Below, in pieces: positions 20,823 to 28,724 of a stretch of DNA of 28,724 nt. Within the stretch, counting starts at the first letter, position 1. The number at the start of each line of letters is the position of its first letter. This DNA comes from Kitasatospora phosalacinea. GTDB taxonomy: Bacteria; Actinomycetota; Actinomycetes; Streptomycetales; Streptomycetaceae. The position numbers and the translations under genes are program-made. Under the pieces are notes generated by a model that was given only the letters and a program-made list of their open reading frames with translations, was not told the origin of the DNA and did not search any database. The stretch spans positions 1 through 28,724 of the forward strand of contig NZ_JNWZ01000087.1 in assembly GCF_000716545.1 (NCBI RefSeq). The letters are read 5' to 3'.

Positions 20823-21785
20823 TCAGGACTTCGCGGCGCCGGCCGTCAGGCCGGTGACCAGGTGGCGCTGCACGAGGTAGAAGACGACCGCGGCGGGGAG
20901 GGCGATGAGCACCGAGGTGGCGGCCATCAGCTGCCACTGGTGGTCGTGCTCGCTGACGAACGAGGACAGGCCGACCGCCAGCGTGTACTTGTCGGACGAG
21001 AGCATGAAGGTCGAGGCGTAGGCGACCTCGCCCCAGGCGGTGAGGAAGGAGTAGAACGCGGCCACCGCCAGGCCCGGGCGGGCCAACGGCAGGATCAGCC
21101 GCCAGAAGGTGCCGATCGGGGAGAGCCCGTCGACCCGGCCGGCCTCGTCGATCTCCATCGGGATGGTGTCGAAGTAGCCCTTGAGCAGCCAGGCGCAGTA
21201 GGGCACGGTGGTGGCCGAGTAGACCAGGATCAGGCCGGTGTAGCTGTCCAGCATCCCGAGGTTCGACAGGATGTAGTACATCGGCACGATCAGCACCGCG
21301 ATCGGGAACATCTGGGTGACCAGCAGGGTCCACATCAGCTGGCGGTAGCCGGGGAAGCGCATCCGGGAGACCGCGTAGCCGGTGGAGGCGGCGATCAGCA
21401 CGCCGATCACGGTGGTGCCGCCGGCCACGATCGCCGAGTTGCCGAACCAGGTGAAGAACCCGGTGTCGTTCATGACCTTGGTGTAGTTGTCGAAGGTCAT
21501 CTTGTCGAAGATCTTCGCCGGGTGCAGGTAGTCGTTGTCGTCCGGCCCGAGCGAGATGTACGCGATGTACAGCACCGGGAAGAGCGCGACCAGGCTGGCG
21601 ACCAGCAGCGTGCCGTGCGAGAGCACGGTGGCCAGCGGGGAGGACTGGCCGCGCCGGCGGACCTTGGCGGGGCGCTTGGCGGTGGTCGTCTCGGCGGCGG
21701 GGCGGTCGGCGGTGAGTGTCATGGGGCTGCCTGCCTGGTCGGGTTCCTCGGTCTGGTGGGCGCTGCGGGCGCTGCTGGTGCTCAT
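20823..21785 (-). CDS. malG: Maltose ABC transporter permease MalG
   Basis: A 320-residue inner-membrane permease of the MalFG family with about six transmembrane segments (first at about 57-79). The EAA loop that contacts the ATPase reads EIDEAGRVDGLSPIGTFWRL (211-230), followed by ILPLARPG. The start at 21785 overlaps the malF stop as ATGA, implying translational coupling, and gives a 45-residue polar N-terminal tail. An internal ATG at 21722 (299 residues) is a possible alternative. It forms the channel with MalF; the ATPase is not encoded here, in line with the multitasking MsiK of streptomycetes. Confidence 0.92.
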   Translation of the reverse strand: MSTSSARSAHQTEEPDQAGSPMTLTADRPAAETTTAKRPAKVRRRGQSSPLATVLSHGTLLVASLVALFPVLYIAYISLGPDDNDYLHPAKIFDKMTFDNYTKVMNDTGFFTWFGNSAIVAGGTTVIGVLIAASTGYAVSRMRFPGYRQLMWTLLVTQMFPIAVLIVPMYYILSNLGMLDSYTGLILVYSATTVPYCAWLLKGYFDTIPMEIDEAGRVDGLSPIGTFWRLILPLARPGLAVAAFYSFLTAWGEVAYASTFMLSSDKYTLAVGLSSFVSEHDHQWQLMAATSVLIALPAAVVFYLVQRHLVTGLTAGAAKS

Positions 21786-22732
21786 CCGTTGGCCTTCTCG
21801 TTCCGGGCCAGCCAGCGGCGGTAGAAGGTGGTGAAGACGATCAGGATGGAGAGCAGCAGGATTCCGTAGGTCGCGGACTGCGCGTAGTCGGAGGGCTGCT
21901 GGCCGAAGCCGAGGCGGTAGGCCCAGGTGACCAGGATCTGCGCGTCGGGGGCGCCGGAGCCGAACAGCAGGAAGATGACCGCGAACTGGTTGAAGGTCCA
22001 GATCACGCCGAGCAGCACCACGGTGGAGGAGACGGTGCGCAGGCCGGGCAGGGTGACGTGGCGGAAGCGCTGCCAGGGGCTGGCGCCGTCCATCTCGGCG
22101 GCCTCGTACAGCTCCTGCGGGATCGACTGGAGACCGCCGAGCAGCGAGATCATCATGAACGGCACGCCGACCCAGGTGTTGACCAGGATCGCGGCGGCCT
22201 TCTGCGCCAGCGGGTCGGACAGCCAGGCGGGTTCGGGCAGGTGCAGGAAGGACAGCAGTCCGTTGACGGCGCCGCCGTCGGCGAGCATCAGGCGCCAGGA
22301 GAAGACGGTGACGAAGGTCGGCACCGCCCAGGGCAGGATCAGCACCAGCCGGTACAGGCCGCGGCCGCGCATCTTCCGGTTGAGCAGCAGTGCCAGGCCC
22401 AGGCCGATGCCGTAGTGCAGGACCACGCAGATCGCGGTCCAGGCGACGGTCCAGATGAAGTGCGACCAGAAGCGGTCGTACGCGGTCGGCCCCCACAGGA
22501 TGTCCGCGTAGTTGTCCAGCCCGATGAAGTCGAAGCTGTCGGGGATGTGGTTGACGCCGATCTGCCGGCCGACGTTGAGGCTGGTGGCGTTGGTCAGGGT
22601 CAGGTAGATGCCGCGCACCAGCGGGTAGCCGACCAGCACCCCGAGGACGATCACGACCGGCGCGATCATCGCGTACGCGTACCAGTACTTCGAGTACGAC
22701 AGCCTGATGCGCTGTACGACCGCAACTGCCAT
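21782..22732 (-). CDS. malF: Maltose ABC transporter permease MalF
   Basis: A 316-residue membrane permease. A short cytoplasmic N-terminus is followed by TM1 (about 18-40), a periplasmic loop (about 50-85) and five further membrane segments. The EAA loop is EAAEMDGASPWQRFRHVTLP (210-229). It lacks the very large second periplasmic domain of E. coli MalF, as is normal for Gram-positive relatives. The ATG at 22732 has AGAAGGTG at 7-nt spacing; the frame extends further upstream but without coding character. It lies 117 nt after malE, separated by a stable hairpin, and overlaps malG by 4 nt. Confidence 0.92.
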   Translation of the reverse strand: MAVAVVQRIRLSYSKYWYAYAMIAPVVIVLGVLVGYPLVRGIYLTLTNATSLNVGRQIGVNHIPDSFDFIGLDNYADILWGPTAYDRFWSHFIWTVAWTAICVVLHYGIGLGLALLLNRKMRGRGLYRLVLILPWAVPTFVTVFSWRLMLADGGAVNGLLSFLHLPEPAWLSDPLAQKAAAILVNTWVGVPFMMISLLGGLQSIPQELYEAAEMDGASPWQRFRHVTLPGLRTVSSTVVLLGVIWTFNQFAVIFLLFGSGAPDAQILVTWAYRLGFGQQPSDYAQSATYGILLLSILIVFTTFYRRWLARNEKANG

Positions 22733-22808
22733 GGGTTGACACCTTCTCCGGGAGGTCCGCCGCCTGCCTCGGCGACTGCTGGGGGTATGTCTGGGTCCAA
22801 CGGGACCA

Positions 22809-22838
22809 GCCCGGCCCACCGTCAGGTGTGGGCCGGGC
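22809..22838 (-). terminator. Intercistronic hairpin between malE and malF
   Basis: A perfect 11-bp stem GCCCGGCCCAC/GTGGGCCGGGC (8-nt loop) starts 11 nt after the malE stop. In binding-protein operons such elements commonly attenuate or stabilise the upstream mRNA, so that the binding protein is made in excess of the permeases. Confidence 0.7.
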
Positions 22839-22849
22839 GGCCGATCCGG

Positions 22850-24130
22850 TTACTTGGTGAAGTCCGGGAGGAGCTTCGCGTAGTCGGTCGCGGTGGTGTC
22901 GAGACCGGACTTGGTGTCCGCCTGGCCCTGGGCGATCTTGCCGAGGGCGGTCCCGAAGGAGCCGAACAGCGAGGCGTACTCGGGCAGTTCGGGGCGCGGC
23001 TGGGCGGAGGGCAGGATCGCCTGGAAGTCCGCGATGCCGGGGTTGGCCTTGACCTCGGCGGTGTAGGCGTCGGTGCGGGTGGGCAGCGTGCCGTTCTTCA
23101 GCGCGAGGAAGGTCTGGCTCTCGGCGGAGGTCAGGAACGCGGCGAGCTTCTCGCCGGCCTCCTTGTGGGCCTTGTCGGAGCCGGCGTAGACGGAGACGTT
23201 GTGGCCGCCGGTGGGGGCGCCGCCCTTGCCGGTGGAGCCGTTCGGGACGGCGGCGATGCCGAGGTTCTTCTTGTCGGCGAACGCGGCGCCCTTGTAGATG
23301 TTGGTGACCTCCCAGGGGCCCTGGATGATCGCCGCGACCTTGCCGTTGTTGAAGGCGTCCATCATGTGCGCGTAGGCGTCGGTGGTGACGTCGGCCTTGG
23401 CGGTGCCGGGCGAGGTGAACATCGACTTGTAGGTGTCGACGGCCTTGACGGCCTCGGCCGAGTTGACGGTGATCTTCTTGCCGGCCGCGTCCACCATGTT
23501 GGTGCCCTCGCCGTACAGGAACGGCATGGCGTAGTAGCCGTCGCCGGCCTTCAGCCAGAAGCCGTCGACGCCCGCCTTCTCCTTGAGCTGCGCGGCGTCG
23601 GCCTTGAGCTCGTCCCAGGTGGTGGGGGCGGCGGCGATGCCGGCCTTGGCGAACAGGTCCTTGTTGTACATCAGGGCGAGGGTGTCGGTGACCAGCGGGA
23701 CGCCGTAGGTCTTGCCCGAGTACTTGGCCTGCTGGATCAGCGAGGGCTGGAAGACGGAGGCGTCGGGCAGCGCGGGGGTGCCGTCCAGCGGCTCCAGGTA
23801 GCCGGCCTTGGCGAAGGCGGAGGTCCAGCCGACCTCGGAGCGGAAGACGTCCGGCGCACCCTTGGCGCCCATCGCGGTCTGCAGCTTGTTCTGCGCGGTG
23901 TCGAACGGCACGTTGACGAAGTTGACCTTGACGTTCGGGTTCGCGGCCTCGAACTTCTTGACCAGCTCCTGGTAGTTGGGGGCCTCGTTGGTGGCGTTCG
24001 AGGTGTCCCAGTAGGTGATGGTGACCGGTCCGTCGCTCTTGGTGTCCGAGCTGGAGCCACTGCTGCTGCAGGCCGCCATGGTGACCGCCAGAGCCGCAAC
24101 GAGAGCGGAGGCCGCGATGCCACGCCGCAT
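22850..24130 (-). CDS. malE: Maltose/maltodextrin-binding lipoprotein MalE
   Basis: A 426-residue extracellular solute-binding protein (family 1). The lipoprotein signal is MRRGIAASALVAALAVTMAA with the lipidated Cys21, followed by a Ser/Gly-rich tether. The mature domain begins VTITYWDTSNATNEAPNYQE and shows the fold-typical NVKVNFVNVPFDTAQNKLQ, FAKAGIAAAPTTWDEL, GYYAMPFLYGEG and AAIIQGPWEVTN blocks, the last being a common hinge/ligand segment of maltodextrin-binding proteins. The ATG at 24130 is fixed by AGGAG at 5-nt spacing and by the signal peptide. It heads the malEFG-aglA-malR operon; MalR-type operator elements lie about 140-240 nt upstream. Confidence 0.93.
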   Translation of the reverse strand: MRRGIAASALVAALAVTMAACSSSGSSSDTKSDGPVTITYWDTSNATNEAPNYQELVKKFEAANPNVKVNFVNVPFDTAQNKLQTAMGAKGAPDVFRSEVGWTSAFAKAGYLEPLDGTPALPDASVFQPSLIQQAKYSGKTYGVPLVTDTLALMYNKDLFAKAGIAAAPTTWDELKADAAQLKEKAGVDGFWLKAGDGYYAMPFLYGEGTNMVDAAGKKITVNSAEAVKAVDTYKSMFTSPGTAKADVTTDAYAHMMDAFNNGKVAAIIQGPWEVTNIYKGAAFADKKNLGIAAVPNGSTGKGGAPTGGHNVSVYAGSDKAHKEAGEKLAAFLTSAESQTFLALKNGTLPTRTDAYTAEVKANPGIADFQAILPSAQPRPELPEYASLFGSFGTALGKIAQGQADTKSGLDTTATDYAKLLPDFTK

Positions 24131-24232
24131 GGAAACTCCTATGAAAGGTGGGGGTGCCCGAGATGGAGGAGGACGGCGCATAATGGCTGTCCGAAGCCGA
24201 CTGCGCCGTTGCGGCCGCCGGGCTTGAGCAGG

Positions 24233-24371
24233 AACGTAACAGCGGGGCAAGCTTCGCTGAAAGTCCTTGCAGCAAGTTTCTGCAAGGTGACGGCGATCGT
24301 TACGTCCACGTGTCCTTAGAGTTGCCGTCGCGCGTCTTGACCCTCCGTCGCCTTGCGGAAACTCCTTGCGG
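24233..24371 (-). promoter_or_regulatory. malE promoter region with MalR-type operators
   Basis: A perfect inverted repeat CCTTGCAG (24265-24272) / CTGCAAGG (24280-24287) has its minus-strand reading starting CCTTGCAGAAACT. The nearly identical CCTTGCGGAAACT occurs on the plus strand at 24351-24363, directly followed by a second CCTTGCGG (24364-24371, period 13). Extra GCAAG half-sites occur at 24247-24251. A -10-like TACGTT (minus, 24233-24238) lies just downstream of the inverted repeat, about 100 nt before the malE ATG. LacI-type occupancy of these sites is the likely basis of maltose control. Confidence 0.7.
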
Positions 24372-24390
24372 CCGACGGGCCCGGGAACGC

Positions 24391-24431
24391 CGAAGGGCCC
24401 CCCGGGAGCGGTGCTCCCGGGGGGCCCTTCG
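24391..24431 (-). terminator. Very strong hairpin after galM
   Basis: A perfect 19-bp stem (24391-24409 against 24413-24431) with a 3-nt loop lies 14 nt beyond the galM stop, insulating galM from the mal promoter. Confidence 0.88.
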
Positions 24432-24445
24432 CGAGGCCGGAACGG

Positions 24446-25516
24446 TCAGCCGGTGGTGCCCAGCCGCAGCACGGTGGTGGAGCGGAACTCCTGCCCCGGC
24501 CGCAGCTCGGTCGACGGGTACGACGGCTGGTGCGGCGAGTCCGGGTGGTGCTGGGTCTCCAGCGCCACCCCCGCGTACGGCCCGTACGCCACCCCGGACG
24601 GGCCGGTGACCGCTCCGTCGAAGCCGTTCGCGGTGTACACCTGGATGCCCGGCTCGGTGGTCAGCACCTCCAGCGTCCGCCCGCTGCCCGGGTCCGCCAG
24701 CAGCGCCGCGCGCGCCGGCGGCCCGTCCGCGGGGCGCTCGCGCAGCACCCAGTTGTGGTCGTAGCCGCGTGAAAGTTTCAGCTGCGGGTGCCCCTCGGCG
24801 ATGCCCTCGCCGATCGGCCGGGCGGTGGTGAAGTCGAACGGGGTGCCCGCCACCGGCTCGTACGGGCCGTACGGGATCTGCCGCTCGTCCACCGGGGTGT
24901 ACGCGTCCGCGTCGACGGTCAGCAGGTGGTCCAGCACGTCGCCGCGGCCCTCGCCGGCCAGGTTGAAGTAGGCGTGGTTGGTCAGGTTGAGCACCGTCGG
25001 CTTGTTGGTCACCGCCCGGTAGGAGATGGACAGGTCGCGGCCGGTGAGGGTGAAGTCGACCCAGACGTCCAGCGCGCCGGGGAAGCCCTGGTCGCCGTCC
25101 GGCGAGTGCAGGTGCATCCGCACCCCGCCGGGGACCTCCTCGGCCTCCCACACCCGGTGCGCGAAGGAGTCCGGGCCGCCGTGCAGGGTGACGCCGTTGC
25201 CGGTGGGCAGCAGCGGGTGGTCCTCGCCGTCGATGGTGATCCGGCTGCCGGAGATCCGGTTGGCGTACCGGCCGACGGTGACCCCGTAGTGCTTGGCCGG
25301 GCCGAGCAGGGCGCCCACGTCGTTGCTGGTGAGCAGCAGTTGGGCCGGGGTGCCGGAGCGGTCCGGGGCGGTGAGGGTGTGCAGCGTGGCGCCCAGGGTG
25401 ATCACCGTCGCCTCGATCGGACCCGCCCGCAGCGTCCATCGTTCCAGCCCCATCCCGGCGCCGGAGTGGTCGTACGGTGCCCGGTGCACCTCGGTGGGCT
25501 CGGCCGGCGCGGTCAT
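24446..25516 (-). CDS. galM: Aldose 1-epimerase (mutarotase)
   Basis: A 356-residue cytoplasmic mutarotase that interconverts alpha and beta anomers of glucose or galactose. Family motifs are VGRYANRI (81-88), LHGG (111-114), NLTNHAYFNLAG with catalytic His181, GYDHNW (251-256, sugar-binding Asp253), EPGIQVYTANG (288-298) and ALETQHHPDSP with catalytic Glu320. The ATG at 25516 has GAGGAG at 7-nt spacing and a -10-like TACGCT (25554-25559). It sits upstream of malE but is separated from it by a strong terminator, so it is a neighbour and not an operon member. It would suit the glucose released by the alpha-glucosidase. Confidence 0.92.
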   Translation of the reverse strand: MTAPAEPTEVHRAPYDHSGAGMGLERWTLRAGPIEATVITLGATLHTLTAPDRSGTPAQLLLTSNDVGALLGPAKHYGVTVGRYANRISGSRITIDGEDHPLLPTGNGVTLHGGPDSFAHRVWEAEEVPGGVRMHLHSPDGDQGFPGALDVWVDFTLTGRDLSISYRAVTNKPTVLNLTNHAYFNLAGEGRGDVLDHLLTVDADAYTPVDERQIPYGPYEPVAGTPFDFTTARPIGEGIAEGHPQLKLSRGYDHNWVLRERPADGPPARAALLADPGSGRTLEVLTTEPGIQVYTANGFDGAVTGPSGVAYGPYAGVALETQHHPDSPHQPSYPSTELRPGQEFRSTTVLRLGTTG

Positions 25517-25567
25517 GGGGCTGCTCCTCGGTTCGTGATCATCCTGCCCGGTCAGCGTAGCCCGACC

Positions 25568-25601
25568 CGGCGCGCGGACCGGCGACCCGCCCCGCGCGCC
25601 G
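25568..25601 (-). terminator. Terminator of the LAL regulator, overlapping the galM promoter region
   Basis: A perfect 10-bp stem CGGCGCGCGG/CCGCGCGCCG with a 14-nt loop lies 19 nt after the regulator stop. It occupies the -35 region of the presumed galM promoter (TACGCT at 25554-25559), so the two signals share the same DNA. Confidence 0.6.
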
Positions 25602-25619
25602 ACAGGATCGGCCGAACCG

Positions 25620-28580
25620 TCAGTCAGCCTGCCCGGGGCCGTCGACGGGCAATCCGAGCGCGTCCGCCAGCCCCTCGGGGCCGGTGCCGAGCTTGCGGTG
25701 GACGGAGGCCAGCCGCTGCTTGACGATCCCCAGCGAGAGCTTCAGCTCCTCGGCGATCCGCTGCGGCGGCAGCGCCCGCGCGGCCAGCCGGGCCACCGCG
25801 AGCTCGCTCGGGTTGAGGGTGTCCTTGGCGGGCGCGGCCGGAGGGCTGGGCCGCAGCCCGGCCGCGGCGAGCGCCTCGCGGGCCCGCGCCTCCAACCCGT
25901 CGGCGCCGCAGTGCTTGGCCAGCTCCAGCCCCTGGTACAGCTGTTCCTCGGCCTCCAGGATGCGTCCGGTCTGCGCCAGCGCGGCGCCCAGGTCGACCAG
26001 GGCGTGCGCGTGCTCGTAGCTCGCCGGGGAGCGGCCCAGCCAGCCGACCGCCTCCTGGAGCAACCGGACGGCGTGCACGCCCTCCCAGACGCCGGCGGCC
26101 AGCCGCAGCGCGGTGCCGATCGCCGACGGCACGCCGGACTCCTTGGCCCGCTCCACCGCGTCCTCGGCGGTCTTGCGGGCGGTCGGCAGGTCCTGCTCCG
26201 CCTGCGCGACCGCCAGGTGGCCGGCCCACGGGGCGTGCACGCCGGAGCGCCAGCCCCGCCGGTCCAGCCGTTCGCCGGTCTCGGCCAGCACCTCGGCCGC
26301 CGTCCGGTGCTCGCCGCGCGAGATCAGCAGCTTGCCGTAGGTGGTGGCCACGTCGGGGAGCACCAGCGCGGTCGGGTGGTAGGGCGGCTGGAAGCGGTAC
26401 TTGACCGCGACCTCCCAGGCTTCCCGGTCGCGGCCGCGGGCGAGCAGGGTGTCGATCAGCACGCCCACCAGGTTCCAGGTCAGCGGCAGGTCGGTGCCCA
26501 TCCGGTCGGCGACCCGCAGGCCGCGGCGCAGGAAGTCCTCGGCCTCCGGGAGGAAGCCGCGGCGCAGCCGGGCGTAGCCCATCAGGAAGTAGGCGAAGCC
26601 GCGGTGGGCGCCGCTCCATCCGGCGATCTCGAAATCCAGGATGGCGGAGCTGAACAGCTTCTCGGCGCGGGCGAGTTCGTCGTTGTAGGCGAAGCACAGG
26701 CCGAGCAGGGCGGGCAGTTCGAAGTTCCAGGTGGTGTTGGTCCAGCCGAGGCTGCGCGGCAGCCGGCCGTCCACCAGGGCGTCCTCGGCGGCCCGCAGCG
26801 CCTCGGCGATGTCGCGGCCCTGGAGGGCGAGGTCCCAGGCGTGCAGGGTGCGGACGGGCCGGGACGCCTCGCTGTCCGGGTCGACCTCGGCGACCAGCCG
26901 GCGGACCCGCCGGGCGCGCCCGGGGCCGTCCTCCTCTTCCCGCTGCAGCGCGGTGTACAGCAGGTGGGCGACGAGCAGCCTGGTCCGCCCGGGGCCCTCG
27001 GCGGCGTGTTCGGACTCCGCCAGGCAGAGCTCGGCGGCCCCGCTCAGGTCTCCGCTGTGGGCCATCACCTCGGAGAGCCGGAAGACCGCCTCGACCCGCA
27101 GGTCGGGGCTGAGCCCGGGGTCCATGCCGATGGCGCGGCGCAGCTGGTTGGCGGTGGCCTCGGGGTCGGTGAGCAGGCTGGCGCAGGCGAGTTCGTACAG
27201 CACCTCGGCCTGTTCGTCCTCGTCCGGCGGCTCGTTGAGGGCGCGCTCCAGACAGCGGCGGGCGGCTTCGGGGGCGCCGATGGCCAGGTTCTCGGCGGCG
27301 GCCAGGCGCAGCTTGCGCACCACGTCGTCGTCGCCCTCGCCGGGGTAGGTCTCCAGCAGGTGGAGGGAGGAGGACAGCAGCGAGCCGCCCGCGTTCTCGA
27401 TCACCTTGGCGGCCATGCCGTGCATGCCGGCGCGGACGGCGGGCGCGATCGACTGGTAGATCGAGGTGGCGATCAGCGGGTGGACGAACTCCAGTCGGCC
27501 GCCGGGCTGCCTGGTGAGGATCCGCAGCCGGCACAGCACCCGGACGGACTCGGCGGCCTGGGCGGGGCCCTGCCCGCAGATCGCGGCGGCCAGGTCCTCC
27601 TTGATCTCGGTGCCGAGCAGGGCGGCGGCGTGGGCGAACTGGATGACCGTGACGCCGAGCTTGCCCAGCCAGTAGTCGCGGCCCTGCCCGCGGGCGGCCG
27701 CGGCCAGGTCGCGCAGCCGGGGCGTGTTCTCCTCGATCGGTTCGAGGTTCTGGTCGCGGACCTCGTGCACCAGCGCCACGGTGTCGAACGGGGTGCCGGC
27801 GGTGACCGCCCAGACCTGGCGGCAGAACGCGTCGTCCGCGTCGGCGAACTCGTCGTGCACGATGGCGGCCACCGACACCGGGTTGAGCTGCCGCAGTTCG
27901 TGCCGGTGGGCGGCGGCGGCCCGCTCCTCGATCTGCTGGAGGAACGGGAGGGCCTCGTCCTCGAACTCGTGCCGGTAGGCGAAGACCAGCAGCACGGGCA
28001 GTTCGCGGGCGCGCACCGCGAAGGAGGCGAGCCAGCTCAGCGACTCCTGGTCGACGGCGTGCAGGTCGTCGACGATCACCACCAACGGGGCCCGACGGGG
28101 CGCGAGTTGGGTGATGACGAAGTCCAGGCCGTCATGGATGCCCTGCGGGTCGATGCGTTCGATCTCGTCGGACGGCGGGGCCAGGCCGACGGCCGGGGCG
28201 ACGATGTTGTACCAGTTGCCGAAGACCTCCTTGCGCTCGGCCTCGTCCAGGCTGCCGAGCACCGGCATGAGCAGCTGCCGCAGGACGCGGAACGGCTCCC
28301 TGCGCTCGCGCTCGCTGCCCCGGGCGAACAGCACGGTGGAGTCCTCGCGGGCTCCGGCGATCCGGCGGGTCTGCTCCAGCATGGTGGTCTTGCCGATGCC
28401 CGGCATGCCCGAGAAGAGCAGCAGTTCACCGATCTTCAGGCCGCCCGCGGCGAATTCGCGGCACAGCTTCTCCACCGCCTGCTCGACGGAACGCAGTTCG
28501 TGCTCGCGCTCCCACAACTGCGGGCCGACCGTCCCGGTCCCGACGCCCCGCCCCTGCGGCCCGTTCTGCTCTTCGGCCAC
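25620..28580 (-). CDS. LAL-family LuxR transcriptional regulator
   Basis: A 986-residue large ATP-binding regulator of the LuxR family (LAL). The N-terminal AAA/STAND-like ATPase has Walker A GMPGIGKTT (58-66) and Walker B APLVVIVDDLHAVD (164-177). The central part (about 430-900) is a long array of TPR-like helical repeats. The C-terminal LuxR-type helix-turn-helix (about 928-975; LNPSELAVARLAARALPPQR, then LSLGIVKQRLASVHRKLG) keeps the family frame but departs from the common LTxREREV and TVxxH patterns. The GTG at 28580 follows a purine-rich AGAGGGG. Such proteins often activate antibiotic or sugar-utilisation genes (for example MalT in enterobacteria, with the same architecture). Its targets cannot be read here; the adjacent galM is the nearest candidate. 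Confidence 0.9.
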   Translation of the reverse strand: MAEEQNGPQGRGVGTGTVGPQLWEREHELRSVEQAVEKLCREFAAGGLKIGELLLFSGMPGIGKTTMLEQTRRIAGAREDSTVLFARGSERERREPFRVLRQLLMPVLGSLDEAERKEVFGNWYNIVAPAVGLAPPSDEIERIDPQGIHDGLDFVITQLAPRRAPLVVIVDDLHAVDQESLSWLASFAVRARELPVLLVFAYRHEFEDEALPFLQQIEERAAAAHRHELRQLNPVSVAAIVHDEFADADDAFCRQVWAVTAGTPFDTVALVHEVRDQNLEPIEENTPRLRDLAAAARGQGRDYWLGKLGVTVIQFAHAAALLGTEIKEDLAAAICGQGPAQAAESVRVLCRLRILTRQPGGRLEFVHPLIATSIYQSIAPAVRAGMHGMAAKVIENAGGSLLSSSLHLLETYPGEGDDDVVRKLRLAAAENLAIGAPEAARRCLERALNEPPDEDEQAEVLYELACASLLTDPEATANQLRRAIGMDPGLSPDLRVEAVFRLSEVMAHSGDLSGAAELCLAESEHAAEGPGRTRLLVAHLLYTALQREEEDGPGRARRVRRLVAEVDPDSEASRPVRTLHAWDLALQGRDIAEALRAAEDALVDGRLPRSLGWTNTTWNFELPALLGLCFAYNDELARAEKLFSSAILDFEIAGWSGAHRGFAYFLMGYARLRRGFLPEAEDFLRRGLRVADRMGTDLPLTWNLVGVLIDTLLARGRDREAWEVAVKYRFQPPYHPTALVLPDVATTYGKLLISRGEHRTAAEVLAETGERLDRRGWRSGVHAPWAGHLAVAQAEQDLPTARKTAEDAVERAKESGVPSAIGTALRLAAGVWEGVHAVRLLQEAVGWLGRSPASYEHAHALVDLGAALAQTGRILEAEEQLYQGLELAKHCGADGLEARAREALAAAGLRPSPPAAPAKDTLNPSELAVARLAARALPPQRIAEELKLSLGIVKQRLASVHRKLGTGPEGLADALGLPVDGPGQAD

Positions 28581-28621
28581 GTCCGTCCCCTCTGCCTTCG
28601 CCGTCCGGCACTCCGTTCCCG

Positions 28622-28651
28622 ACCTTACTGACTTCGGCGCGTCAGGGTGAA
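28622..28651 (-). promoter_or_regulatory. Predicted promoter of the LAL regulator
   Basis: On the minus strand TTCACC (28646-28651) and TAAGGT (28622-28627) have an 18-nt spacer, giving a leader of about 35 nt. The remaining sequence to 28724 shows nothing else I can support. Confidence 0.5.
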
Positions 28652-28724
28652 TCTGTGTGAAGTGCCTGACGGGCCTGAAGCGGTGGCTGTACCAGTGGTG
28701 TGTGAGATATGCGGATGGGGGCGG

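Noticed and set aside
20823..24275. 1150-codon leftward frame through malG, malF and malE
   Set aside because: Only its last 320 codons are malG. The rest is an out-of-frame reading of malF and malE.
25698..28631. 977-codon rightward frame opposite the LAL regulator
   Set aside because: It is an antisense Gly/Val/Gln-rich frame. The minus strand has Walker motifs and a LuxR domain.

Overview
The window is high-GC actinomycete DNA. The codon use, the many GTG and leaderless starts, a whiJ-type regulator trio (XRE/DUF5753, HATPase, DUF397), a c-di-AMP riboswitch in front of an Rpf-type muralytic enzyme, and a malEFG-aglA-malR maltose cluster without its own ATPase gene all point to the Streptomycetaceae (Streptomyces or Kitasatospora). 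The sequence alone does not separate these two genera. I see no tRNA, rRNA, insertion sequence, prophage, CRISPR array or origin.

Layout. Positions 95-3513 hold a leftward, translationally coupled three-gene operon: DUF6421 protein, SDR, low-specificity threonine aldolase. Positions 3801-5518 hold a rightward DUF5134 membrane protein and an M56 membrane metalloprotease. Positions 5581-7633 hold a divergent MarR regulator and 14-TM drug exporter sharing an operator, both apparently leaderless. Positions 7634-7967 hold a run of inverted repeats between convergent genes. Positions 7968-10188 hold the whiJ-like locus, with the motif TGCACGTGCA upstream of all three genes. Positions 10473-11431 encode a CbiX/sirohydrochlorin-chelatase-like protein without the usual N-terminal histidine motif. 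Positions 11506-13656 encode an exported G8-domain beta-helix protein. Positions 14022-15674 hold a promoter, a ydaO-type c-di-AMP riboswitch and a secreted Rpf-LysM-NlpC/P60 three-domain wall hydrolase. Positions 15718-15918 encode an orphan RHH-type small protein. Positions 15963-17985 hold an acyl-CoA ligase behind a TetR-like operator. Positions 18000-24371 hold the maltose operon malE-malF-malG-aglA-malR, all leftward, with CCTTGCRGAAACT operator elements upstream of malE. Positions 24391-25516 encode galM. Positions 25620-28651 encode a LAL-family LuxR regulator with its promoter.

How it works together. The right third is a carbohydrate module: lipoprotein MalE, permeases MalF and MalG, intracellular alpha-glucosidase, LacI-type repressor and mutarotase, presumably served by a multitasking ATPase (MsiK) encoded elsewhere. 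The middle is envelope and developmental biology: a riboswitch-gated wall hydrolase, a G8 surface protein and a whiJ-type switch. The left holds a small uncharacterised metabolic operon and an efflux system. The least explained items are the DUF6421 operon (its first protein carries an HDxxH plus EExRxD arrangement reminiscent of zinc peptidases), the shared motif of the whiJ-like trio, the fused Rpf-LysM-NlpC/P60 enzyme, and the run of hairpins at 7675-7936.
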